Origin: CAYPLH01 sp964411505 | GTDB taxonomy: Bacteria; Bacillota; Clostridia; CAYPLH01; DUMO01 | Length of the DNA stretch: 64,000 nucleotides | Assembly: GCA_964411505.1 (NCBI GenBank) | Contig: CAYPLH010000003.1 | Span: 62,001-126,000 of the forward strand | Direction: 5' to 3' | Shown here: positions 32,514 through 41,009 of the stretch, one piece after another | Position numbering within the stretch: position 1 is the first letter of the stretch | Layout: every line of letters starts with the position of its first letter | The notes under the pieces: model-generated | The model's database searches: none | What the model saw: only the letters and a program-made list of their open reading frames with translations | What the model was told of the DNA's origin: nothing | Made by a program: the position numbers and the translations under genes

Positions 32514-34648
32514 ATGCAAATGCAAATGCATAAGATAAGGCGCTTAGAAAAGATAATTATGAACGATAATTTTATTCGAGATGGTGTTAATCTAGATAAG
32601 ATTAAAAACCATATTTTTGATATTTTAAGAGATATCCAACTCGAAGTACATAATGTTTACATAGTGGGAAGTATAACAAATCGCACTATTGTTTTTCATA
32701 TAAAATCGAATAATTGTCTTGTTGTTTCTTTAAATCGCTCTATATCTGAAATAAAAAGTGACATTGGATTTTGGTTTCTATTGAAGAACAAAGAATATAA
32801 CGTAAGTGACCATACAAGTATAATTACTTTAACTGATGATGAAATATATATGTTAAAAGCCCCTAATATAAAACTTGTGGTTCTCTATCATGAAATAAAT
32901 TTCCCATTTCCTAGGTTTGCACTTGGTGTTGCAGATATAGCCTCCTCCCTACGAGATTTTGCTATTGGCAGCGTGAATATTTCCGACATGCAGATTGGTA
33001 AAACACTTGATGATGTTAAATCTGAGATCGAAACAGAAAGGCCGGATATTATAGGTTTTTCTGTTACATTTGGGCAAACTGACTTGTTAGAATATTTACT
33101 TAATACAATATATAAGAACGATGATTATCATCCGTTAATTGTTATTGGAGGAAGTTTAGCTTATTTTAATCGAGATTATTTATTAAAAAAAGATTGTAAT
33201 ATTATTATCTGTAATAGTTATGGTGAAAAGACTATGCGGGACATTGTAAATTACTGGTTAAATGGAATAGATAAAAGACAAATTCAAGGAATTTCATTTT
33301 TAAGAGAAAATAATGAAGTGGTTGATACTCCCACACCGTCAACCCTTAAGGATTGGGCTATATATGGAATGCCAGAATTAGATGTACTTCCTGATATATT
33401 AAAAAGTAAAGGTGTAATTACATTAGAAACAAGTAGAGGATGTATGAATGCTTGTTCTTTTTGCCCTAGGAAAAGTAAAGCATTTGGAAAAATATTGAGT
33501 TTAATAATTTAGAAAGAGTTATCCCCTACATTTCAAAAATATATGATCAATATGAAAATGTTCCTAGGAAATTATTTTTAGTAGACGAAGAATTTTTTGG
33601 AAATATGGACGATAATTCTACAGAAAAAAGATTAACCAGCATTAGTGAACTATTTAAAAACTATCGGTTCAAGTTTGAATCAAGCGCGCGAATTAATCAA
33701 GTGTATTCTTCGACCCATGATGAAAGCTGGCATGTTCGTCGTTTTAAACTTTTGTTATATTTAAAAAATAGCGGTTTGTGTAAATGCTTATTCGGAGTAG
33801 AATCGGGTGTTGACGGAATATTAAAACGATTTAATAAAAACACAACATCTAAAGAGAACACGTTAGCAGTAAGAGCATTAAGCACTTTAGGTTTGGAATA
33901 TAGAACCACTTATATTACATATGATCCCCTAATGGACATAAATGAATTGAAGGAAACTTATATATATCAAGGACGAACTGATATTATCTTGAAAGAAAAT
34001 TGCTCATCAATAGAAAACCTTTATAAAAATATAGAAGACTCAAAATATGTTAATAGCTTTTCAAAAAAAACTCCTTTTTATGCTAAAATTCCATATATGC
34101 TTGTGACCATGGAGTGTCTTTTTGATTCAAAATATACTCAAAATATTCTTGAAAGAGGAATGACTAAGCATTTTAATACTTTAATGGGTAAATATGATGC
34201 AACATTTCAAGACAAGCGTATTGGAATAATGAGTTTATATAGCCAACTGTGGATTGATAAAAACTTCGCATTAGATTATTTTTTAAAAAGCATGATGAAG
34301 GTTAAATCAGAGCATATATCAGATAATATTGAACATTTTAGATTTTTATACAAACAGGTATCTTATATAATGTTAGGAATGTTTATCGCCTTTGTGGAAG
34401 CAGATATAAAGTTACTACCTGTGTATATGAAACCTGATGACCTGCAATTTGTGGATATCCTAATAAATACTGTATGCGATTTTGAAGTTGCGGCACAAAA
34501 AATAATTCAAAATAGATTAAATAAATTGCACACAATAATTGAAGGTCAATTACCTATAATTTTTGATTGTCTTGACCCTATTGAACATCATAAATTTAAT
34601 CAAGTTTATAACGCTTGGCTAAAAGAGGACTTAAAGCTTATTAATTGA
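32514..34648 (+). pseudogene. B12-binding-type radical SAM protein, interrupted by one frameshift
   Basis: About 711 codons if read through. Residues ~130-260 look like a cobalamin-binding fold (SEIETERPDIIGFSVTFGQT, LIVIGGSLAYFN, NSYGEKTMRDIV). The radical SAM cluster follows with Cys310, Cys314 and Cys317 in TSRGCMNACSFCPR. Frame 1 ends at TAG just after. The downstream frame continues without loss as NIEFNNLERVIPYISKIYDQ, LFLVDEEFFGNMDD and LFGVESGVDGILKRF. One A added to the A5 run at 33488-33492 restores a single gene. It may be a mutation, sequencing error or slippage site. OxsB-type ring-modifying enzymes share this architecture. Confidence 0.8.
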
Positions 34649-34652
34649 AATC

Positions 34653-34850
34653 GGGAGTGAATATTCTTTAGTGTAAATGGAATGATCCACCAAGTTTTTG
34701 TCAACAATTTTACTGCTGCATAATTCGGGCAACACCGAGGAGCGCCCCAACGCTTGCTGCGGCTTGTATGATGAGCGGCGGACTGTATAGTTCGCCGCTC
34801 ATCGGTAAGCCCTAAGTGGATAAACCTCGGGAGTTTGAGGGCAGAGCCCG
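34653..34850 (+). repeat. Solo left end of the IS256-family element
   Basis: Starts GGGAGTGAATATTC and runs to GAGGGCAGAGCCC, nearly identical to 17319-17525, but without any transposase. It begins eight bases after the radical SAM stop codon. Confidence 0.75.
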
Positions 34851-35060
34851 GGACACCGTCCCAAACCCTGTCCTTGCCAGAAGGCAGCCGGTCTGTCAGA
34901 GCAGACCGGGGACAAAAGGATATATGAACACAGGATGTAAAGGGTAAAATGAACGGGCAAAAACCGCCCGCCCTTGACATCCACCGACTAAGCAAATAAC
35001 AATATACGATATAAGGGAATTACCAGAAAATGTACGGCACTTAAAGTTACAATTCACACC
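34851..35060 (+). repeat. Dispersed repeat R2, copy 3 (island right boundary)
   Basis: Same order as 19940-20150: CCGGGACACCGTCCC, GCCGGTCTGTC..GCAGACCGG hairpin, R2 core, ATAAGGGAATTACC tail. It ends ~25 bases before the promoter of the pyr operon. The large overlapping minus-strand open frames here are not credible genes. Confidence 0.75.
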
Positions 35061-35083
35061 AAAAAGGAATGAGCAAAAAAATA

Positions 35084-35112
35084 TAGACAGATAAAAATCA
35101 ATGTGGTACAAT
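35084..35112 (+). promoter_or_regulatory. Sigma-A promoter of the pyr operon
   Basis: TAGACA (35084-35089) and TACAAT (35107-35112) are 17 bases apart. The transcript would start near 35119, just before the PyrR-binding hairpin. Confidence 0.7.
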
Positions 35113-35133
35113 TATATAAAATTTAATAGTGAG

Positions 35134-35167
35134 ACCTTTAAGATTAGTCCAGAGAGGCTGAAAAGGT
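35134..35167 (+). promoter_or_regulatory. PyrR-binding RNA hairpin (anti-antiterminator)
   Basis: ACCTTT (35134-35139) pairs with AAAGGT (35162-35167), and the loop holds AGTCCAGAGAGGCT, the conserved PyrR recognition sequence (ARUCCNGNGAGGYU). When UMP is high, PyrR bound here favours the downstream terminator. Confidence 0.9.
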
Positions 35168-35244
35168 AAGAGAATAATTTGAATTATATCTTGATATATA
35201 TTTTTTTTGAAACAACATTAAGGTGTAATTAAGTTAAGAAAATG

Positions 35245-35273
35245 ACTTCTTGCCGATTTGCAGGAAGTTTTTT
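35245..35273 (+). terminator. Attenuator terminator in the pyr leader
   Basis: CTTCTTGC pairs with GCAGGAAG (one G-T pair) around CGATTT, followed by six T. With the PyrR loop upstream it forms a classic pyrimidine attenuator. The remaining ~215 bases before pyrR contain a CTGATAAA/TTTATCAG inverted repeat but no gene. Confidence 0.85.
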
Positions 35274-35496
35274 AGTTTAGGTTTAATTGCTGATAAAACG
35301 CAACAGTAAACCAACAGATAACAAATTATTTAACTTTATCAGAGAAATGTTAGAGCAAATCTCCTGCATTTTAAGCAGCACACTTTTTAAAACATCTCTT
35401 TTATACTTTGGACTATAAGTCAACTAGATAATTACTCTAAAGGGCAGTGGTTTTCGAATATGTTTTTATAAATTTAATATAAAGAAGGTGCCTATA

Positions 35497-36045
35497 TTGA
35501 ATAAAAAAGCTGATATTATGGACAAAAGCGCAATGACAAGAGCAATAATCAGAATATCCCATGAAATAATTGAAAAAAACAAAGGTATTGATAACTTAGT
35601 ACTTGTGGGAATTCAAAGAAGGGGTGTGCCTCTTGCAATGCGTATTGCTCAAAAAATCAAGGAAGAAGAGCAAAAGGATATACCAGTAGGGATTTTGGAT
35701 ATAACCTTCTATCGAGACGATTTAAGTATGATTGCTGCACACCCGGTAGTAAACGATACAAGACTGGATTTTACAATAACTGATACCAAAATTGTCTTAA
35801 TTGATGATGTGTTGTTTACAGGAAGAACTGTAAGAGCTGCTATTGACTTAATTATGGATATGGGAAGGCCTAAAAATATACAGCTTGCGGTGCTTATTGA
35901 CCGTGGACACAGGGAGCTTCCGATAAGAGCAGATTATGTGGGTAAAAATGTTCCTACGTCGAGAAATGAAAGCGTAAGTGTAAAAATGATTGAAGTTGAT
36001 GGGATTGATGAGGTATCAATTATTCAACTAGAACATGAGATTTGA
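35497..36045 (+). CDS. pyrR: Bifunctional pyr operon regulator / uracil phosphoribosyltransferase PyrR
   Basis: Binds pyr mRNA in the presence of UMP and promotes termination; also has weak uracil phosphoribosyltransferase activity. The PRPP loop is VLIDDVLFTGRTVRAA (~105-120), and the region GIQRRGVPLA near residue 45 and VLIDRGHRELPIRADYVGKN near the end are PyrR signatures. Of the possible starts GTG 35488 and TTG 35497, the first lies inside the AAGAAGG ribosome site and the second has correct spacing, giving an N-terminus (NKKADIMDK) that matches known PyrR. The target RNA site is present in the leader. Confidence 0.96.
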   Translation: MNKKADIMDKSAMTRAIIRISHEIIEKNKGIDNLVLVGIQRRGVPLAMRIAQKIKEEEQKDIPVGILDITFYRDDLSMIAAHPVVNDTRLDFTITDTKIVLIDDVLFTGRTVRAAIDLIMDMGRPKNIQLAVLIDRGHRELPIRADYVGKNVPTSRNESVSVKMIEVDGIDEVSIIQLEHEI

Positions 36046-36069
36046 AATCAGAAGTTTAAAAGTAATTTT

Positions 36070-36146
36070 GGAATCCTTACGTCGCTAAAAGATAGCAAGA
36101 CCGTGTAACGAGGATTCTACTCCTATGACCAAAGTCATGGGTTTTT
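36070..36146 (+). terminator. Second attenuator-like structure, between pyrR and pyrB
   Basis: A leader hairpin pairs GAATCCTTACG(T) (36071-36081) with ACGAGGATTC (36108-36117). Then comes a terminator, CCTATGAC (36122-36129) with GTCATGGG (36134-36141), loop CAAA and five T. The layout is that of an attenuator, but the PyrR loop consensus is not evident, so the control factor is uncertain. Confidence 0.65.
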
Positions 36147-36253
36147 AGAACTCCCTAAGAATACTAAATACGTGTAAGAACGAAATCCTAAAAACAAGGT
36201 TAGAAGATATACCAAAGAAGCTTCCATTATAGATACTTTAAGGAGATGTGCTC

Positions 36254-37183
36254 ATGAGTGTGATGCAATCAAAGCATGTTCTTGGTTTAAAGGATATGTC
36301 AACAGATGATATTAACTTGATTCTTAAAACAGCTAAATCCATGAAACACTTGCTTGATTCGGGTAATAAAAAGGGACCCCACCTGCAAGGGAAAAGCATA
36401 ATAACTTTATTTTATGAAAACAGCACAAGAACCAGATTATCCTTTGAATTGGCGTCTAAATACCTAGGAGCAAGTGCTGCAAACATATCAGTTTCAGGAA
36501 GCAGTGTAGCCAAAGGGGAAACTTTATTAGATACTGGCAGGACTATTAATATGATGGGTGCTGATGTGATTATTATGAGACACTCAATGTCAGGAGCACC
36601 ACATTTTTTGTCAAAAAATATAAATGCCTCAGTAATAAATGCAGGTGACGGGATGAATGAACATCCAACGCAAGGTCTGCTTGATATGTATACTATTCTT
36701 GAAGAAAAAGGAAGAATACAAGGACTTAAGGTTGCAATATTAGGAGATATTTATCATAGCAGAGTAGCTAGAAGTAACATATGGGGATTAACAAAGATGG
36801 GCGCAAAAGTAACTGTTGCAGCACCTGAAACCCTGATGCCACCAGAAATAGAGAAAATGGGTGTAGAGACTTTTAACACTATTGAGAAAGCCCTTATTGA
36901 TGCAGATGTGATAATTAATTTGAGGATTCAGGCTGAAAGGCAGGGTAAATGTCTTTTTCCAACAATAAGGGAATATGCCAGGTTTTTTGGACTAGATGAT
37001 AAAAGGCTTGGATTGGCTAAAAAAGATGCATTGATCATGCACCCGGGACCTGTTAATAGAGGTGTTGAGATGACGAGCAGTGTTATTGATTGCGAACGTT
37101 CATTTATCAATGAACAGGTAAAAAATGGTGTTGCTGTGAGAATGGCGATTTTGTTCTTGCTCACAAGGAGGGAATTAGCATGA
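36254..37183 (+). CDS. pyrB: Aspartate carbamoyltransferase catalytic subunit
   Basis: Joins carbamoyl phosphate to aspartate, the second step of UMP synthesis. The carbamoyl-phosphate site is FYENSTRTRLSFELASKYLG (~50-68); other hallmarks are GDGMNEHPTQGLLD (~135) and MHPGPVNRGVEM near the end. At 309 residues it is standard. No pyrI regulatory subunit gene is nearby, as in Bacillus. AGGAGA (36241-36246) supports ATG 36254 rather than the earlier GTG 36248. It overlaps pyrC by four bases. Confidence 0.97.
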   Translation: MSVMQSKHVLGLKDMSTDDINLILKTAKSMKHLLDSGNKKGPHLQGKSIITLFYENSTRTRLSFELASKYLGASAANISVSGSSVAKGETLLDTGRTINMMGADVIIMRHSMSGAPHFLSKNINASVINAGDGMNEHPTQGLLDMYTILEEKGRIQGLKVAILGDIYHSRVARSNIWGLTKMGAKVTVAAPETLMPPEIEKMGVETFNTIEKALIDADVIINLRIQAERQGKCLFPTIREYARFFGLDDKRLGLAKKDALIMHPGPVNRGVEMTSSVIDCERSFINEQVKNGVAVRMAILFLLTRRELA

Positions 37184-38472
37184 AGCTTCTAATTAAGAAT
37201 GGTCACGTTATAGATATAAAAACTGCTTTGAATGAGATAACCGACATACTTATTGAGAATGACAGAATAATTGAGATAGGAAAAGGTTTGGATGCTGGCA
37301 GCACCGGTGATGTTATTGATGCTGAGGGGAAATATGTTATACCTGGGATGATAGACTGCCATTGCCATTTAAGGGATCCGGGTTATGAATATAAAGAAGA
37401 TATAGAATCCGGAACAAAAAGCGCAGCAGTAGGAGGGTTTACTTCCGTTGCTTGTATGCCCAATACAAACCCTGTGATAGATAACCAGGCAGTGGTAAGT
37501 TTTGTAAAAAATAAGGCAAAACAGATTGGTGTTGTAAATGTTTACCCCATAGGTGCAATTACAAAAGGTCAGCAAGGAAAAGAGCTTTCTGATATAGGCG
37601 AGCTTAAGTCTGCCGGTGCTGTAGGTCTGTCGGACGACGGAAGTCCTGTGGAAAATCCACTGGTAATGTTAAGGGCTCTTAAATACTCCTCCATGTTTGA
37701 TATTACAGTGATTTCTCATTGTGAGGATAAGTTTCTTGCAGACGATGGTGTTATGAATGAAGGATACTATTCAACAATTATGGGGTTAAAAGGAATACCT
37801 TCCGTTTCTGAGGCAGTAATGGTTTCCCGGGATATTTTACTTTCAGAATATACAAATGCTCCTATTCATATCGCTCATGTAAGTACTGAATTATCAGTAG
37901 ATCTTATTAGGAAAGCAAAGAAACGAGGTGTAAAAGTTACAGCTGAGACATGCCCTCATTACTTTTCTTTAACTGAAAGTGCATGTGAAAATTTCAATAC
38001 ACTGGCAAAAGTAAACCCGCCTCTTCGGAGTGAAAAGGATGTTAATGCTGTAATTGAAGGATTAAAGGACGGAACTATTGATATAATAGCAACTGATCAT
38101 GCACCTCACCATGAAGATGAAAAAAATGTAGAGTTTAACATAGCTGCAAATGGCTTTGTCGGGTTTGAAACAGCATTACCTCTGTCCATAACATATCTTA
38201 TGAAAGAAGGACATCTTACAATGGAGCAGCTTGTGCAAAAAATATGCATAAATCCTGCCAAATTGCTGGGACTTAACAAAGGCACCATCGAGGTGGGTAA
38301 GACAGCAGACATTACTATAGTAGACATAAATGACGAATATACAGTGGATATATCCCGTTTTAAATCTAAAAGCCAAAACTCTCCATATAACGGATATAAA
38401 TTGTTTGGGCGTGCGGTATATACAATAGTAGGAGGTAAGCCTGTAGTCCGTGATAAGAAGTTAGTAATTTAA
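37180..38472 (+). CDS. pyrC: Dihydroorotase
   Basis: Cyclises carbamoyl aspartate to dihydroorotate; zinc amidohydrolase of the class I (multifunctional-like) type, 430 residues. Metal ligands: DCHCHLRDPGYEYKEDIESG (~60-80), HCEDKFLADDG (~180), IAHVSTE (~230) and the catalytic Asp in IATDHAPHHEDEK (~305). Translationally coupled to pyrB by ATGA. The 235-base gap that follows has no recognisable element. Confidence 0.97.
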   Translation: MKLLIKNGHVIDIKTALNEITDILIENDRIIEIGKGLDAGSTGDVIDAEGKYVIPGMIDCHCHLRDPGYEYKEDIESGTKSAAVGGFTSVACMPNTNPVIDNQAVVSFVKNKAKQIGVVNVYPIGAITKGQQGKELSDIGELKSAGAVGLSDDGSPVENPLVMLRALKYSSMFDITVISHCEDKFLADDGVMNEGYYSTIMGLKGIPSVSEAVMVSRDILLSEYTNAPIHIAHVSTELSVDLIRKAKKRGVKVTAETCPHYFSLTESACENFNTLAKVNPPLRSEKDVNAVIEGLKDGTIDIIATDHAPHHEDEKNVEFNIAANGFVGFETALPLSITYLMKEGHLTMEQLVQKICINPAKLLGLNKGTIEVGKTADITIVDINDEYTVDISRFKSKSQNSPYNGYKLFGRAVYTIVGGKPVVRDKKLVI

Positions 38473-38718
38473 TGACGATAATCTTTAGAACATGAAAAAT
38501 ACGTATATATAAAACTTTAATATGTTTTTAAAATCGTGAGGATTGAAATTTAGGCAAGTGGTTGAGCAAGTTTTTCTTGTTATCTAGGAAAGTATACTTT
38601 CTTAAATAATGGGGATTGCAAAGGTGAAATGGTGTAGAAAAAATATGCACTTATTGAGCAAAGTAAAGATGTAAGAGTTTGAAATTGTGAAGACCTAAAG
38701 AATAGGATGGTGCTAAGG

Positions 38719-39651
38719 ATGTTTGTAGACAAGCTTATAGAAAAAATTAAAGAGAAAAAAAACCCTACAGTTGCAGGTTTGGACCCTAAACTTGAATATG
38801 TACCGGAATTTGTAATGAAAAAATTCCTGCAAAAGTCTGAGCCAGTATTAAAAGCTGCATCTGAAGCAATATACGAGTTTAATACAGTGATAATTGACTC
38901 TATATACGATCTTGTGCCTGCTGTAAAGCTTCAACTTGCTTATTACGAAATGTATGGGCATTATGGTATGGAATGTTTTATGAATACTATAAGGTACGCA
39001 AAAGAAAAAGGACTTATAGTTATAGCAGACGGTAAGAGAAATGATATAGGAAGTACTGTAGAGGCTTATTCATCAGCTTATTTGGGGGAAGTAAGTGTGG
39101 ATAAAATAAAATCACCTGTTTTTGATGCTGATGCACTTACTGTTAATCCTTATCTTGGTTTTGATGGAATTAAGCCTTTTCTTGATGATTGTAAGAATTA
39201 TGGCAAGGGTATTTTTATACTTGTGAAAACCTCCAACAAGTCATCTAATCAGTTACAGGATATAAAAACGCAAGACGGAAAGCTTATTTATGAACTGGTA
39301 GCAGAATATGTGAAGGAATGGGGAAGTAGTATTACAGGAAAATATGGCTACAGCAGCATTGGTGCGGTAGTTGGAGCTACCTATCCTAAGGAGGCACAAG
39401 CTCTTAGAAAGATTATGAATAACTCTTATTTTCTTGTGCCCGGCTATGGTGCACAGGGAGGTACTGCTAAAGATGCAGCTGCAAATTTTAACAGTGATGG
39501 TCTGGGTGCAATAGTTAATGCTTCCCGCAGCATTATGTGTGCCTATAAATCAGAAAAGTGGAAAAATCTATATGATGAGCATTCCTTTGCGAGTGCAGCA
39601 CGCGCAGAAGTTATTGATATGAGAGACAAGCTACGAGATGCTTTGAATTAG
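38719..39651 (+). CDS. pyrF: Orotidine 5'-phosphate decarboxylase (type 2)
   Basis: Last step to UMP. This is the long 'type 2' form: N-terminal FVDKLIEKIKEKK then AGLDPKLEYVP, and the catalytic block IVIADGKRNDIGSTVEAYSS (Lys and Asp pair, ~95-112). The C-terminal phosphate site is VPGYGAQGGTAKDA, and NASRSIMCAY is also present. At 310 residues the length suits. The frame also has ATG 38707; ATG 38719 matches the family N-terminus and has AGGATGG at a suitable distance. Confidence 0.95.
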   Translation: MFVDKLIEKIKEKKNPTVAGLDPKLEYVPEFVMKKFLQKSEPVLKAASEAIYEFNTVIIDSIYDLVPAVKLQLAYYEMYGHYGMECFMNTIRYAKEKGLIVIADGKRNDIGSTVEAYSSAYLGEVSVDKIKSPVFDADALTVNPYLGFDGIKPFLDDCKNYGKGIFILVKTSNKSSNQLQDIKTQDGKLIYELVAEYVKEWGSSITGKYGYSSIGAVVGATYPKEAQALRKIMNNSYFLVPGYGAQGGTAKDAAANFNSDGLGAIVNASRSIMCAYKSEKWKNLYDEHSFASAARAEVIDMRDKLRDALN

Positions 39652-39800
39652 AAACTCAATACATAAAAATATGAATTGGGATGCTATATGAAGTCTAAAC
39701 CCAAAAGAAATCAGCTAACACATATTGGCAAATTACATGAGATTGTTTTTTAACATATATAGCTGAGATAAAAAAAGAAAACTTTATGAGGTGAACAGTA

Positions 39801-40883
39801 ATGAAAGCAGTTTTGGCGCTTGAAGACGGAACACTATTCTATGGAACCAGTATAGGCATATCAGGAGAAGTAACAGGTGAGATTGTTTTTAATACAGGAA
39901 TGATGGGATATCAAGAGGTTCTGACCGATCCTTCAAATTATGGGCTTATTGTAACCATGACCTATCCATTGATAGGAAATTATGGGATAAAGCATGAAGG
40001 TTCTAAATCAGACAGACCATATGTCCGAGGATTAGTAGTACGTGAGCTGTGTAAAACGCCAAGCAGCTGGGCTTGTGACATGACTTTGGATGATTATCTC
40101 AAAAAGCACAATATTATAGGAATTGAAGGAATAGACACAAGGGCATTAACTCGAATCATTAGAGACAAAGGTGCAATGAATGGAATGATTTCTACCCATC
40201 CTGATTTTAAAGTGAATGATAAAATCGAAACAATTAAAGCATTTAATTTAACTAAGCCTGCAAGTAATGTGGCTGTAAAAGATGTGGTTCATTATAAAGG
40301 TGAAGGTTTAAAAGTTGCAGTTATTGATTATGGCATAAAGCAAAATATCCTTCGGGCTCTACAAAATCGTGAATGTGATGTGTATTTATTTCCTGCGTTT
40401 TCATTAGCTGAGGAAATTCTTGCAGTAAACCCTGATGGTATAGTGCTGTCCAATGGTCCCGGTGATCCTAAGGATTACACTGAATGCATAGAAGCAATTA
40501 AAAAGCTTGTAGCGAAAAAACCTGTTTTTGGCATATGTCTTGGACATCTTTTAATAGCACTTGCCAATGGTGCCGATACTGAAAAGTTAAAGTTTGGGCA
40601 CAGAGGCTGCAATTACCCTGTTAAAGATATCAAAAGTGATTCTATTTATATAACATCTCAGAATCATGGATATGGAGTAATAGAAAACTCTCTTGATACA
40701 AAAAGGATTGAGGTAACTCACAGAAATATGAACGATGGAGCAATTGAAGGGTTAAAATACACTGATATGCCGGTGTTTACAGTACAATTTTATCCAGAGG
40801 TCTCTCCAAATCCTAAAGATACTGAGTACTTATTTGATGATTTTCTTGAGCTGATGGCGAAAAGTAAAGGTAAAGTGATGTGA
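39801..40883 (+). CDS. carA: Carbamoyl-phosphate synthase small chain, altered glutaminase site
   Basis: Normally hydrolyses glutamine and channels ammonia to CarB. N-terminal domain typical (LEDGTLFYGTSIG, EIVFNTGMMGYQEVLTDPS, GIEGIDTRALTRIIRDKG). The class I amidotransferase domain keeps the nucleophile Cys246 (FGICLGH), but residue 250 is Leu where Gln is expected (CLGHQ). Residue 331 is Tyr in QFYPEVSP, where the catalytic His of the HPE triad is expected; Glu333 remains. The usual NHPV is NYPV. By these residues it should be poor at glutamine hydrolysis, so CarB may use free ammonia or another CarA may exist. Length and synteny are otherwise normal. Confidence 0.93.
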   Translation: MKAVLALEDGTLFYGTSIGISGEVTGEIVFNTGMMGYQEVLTDPSNYGLIVTMTYPLIGNYGIKHEGSKSDRPYVRGLVVRELCKTPSSWACDMTLDDYLKKHNIIGIEGIDTRALTRIIRDKGAMNGMISTHPDFKVNDKIETIKAFNLTKPASNVAVKDVVHYKGEGLKVAVIDYGIKQNILRALQNRECDVYLFPAFSLAEEILAVNPDGIVLSNGPGDPKDYTECIEAIKKLVAKKPVFGICLGHLLIALANGADTEKLKFGHRGCNYPVKDIKSDSIYITSQNHGYGVIENSLDTKRIEVTHRNMNDGAIEGLKYTDMPVFTVQFYPEVSPNPKDTEYLFDDFLELMAKSKGKVM

Positions 40884-41009
40884 TGTTGTGGAAACTTATT
40901 TAAAATTTTTTGCTTGAAATTTTGATTTCAAAATATCCGGATATTTCATGGTAGAAAAAGTGTTAGTTGTGAAAATCCCTTAGTGTGTGTTATATAGAGG
41001 AGGATATAA

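Noticed and set aside
32510..32531. CAAATG triplet repeat as a phase-variable repeat
   Set aside because: Only three units; it encodes the MQMQM start and adds whole codons, so it would not switch the frame.
33480..33512. Programmed -1 ribosomal frameshift in the radical SAM gene
   Set aside because: The 0-frame context GGA AAA ATA does not form an X-XXY-YYZ heptamer; a lost A, or polymerase slippage, is simpler.
34606..34995. 129-codon minus-strand frame at the island edge
   Set aside because: It lies across repeats R1/R2 that are non-coding elsewhere, and its start is inside the radical SAM gene.
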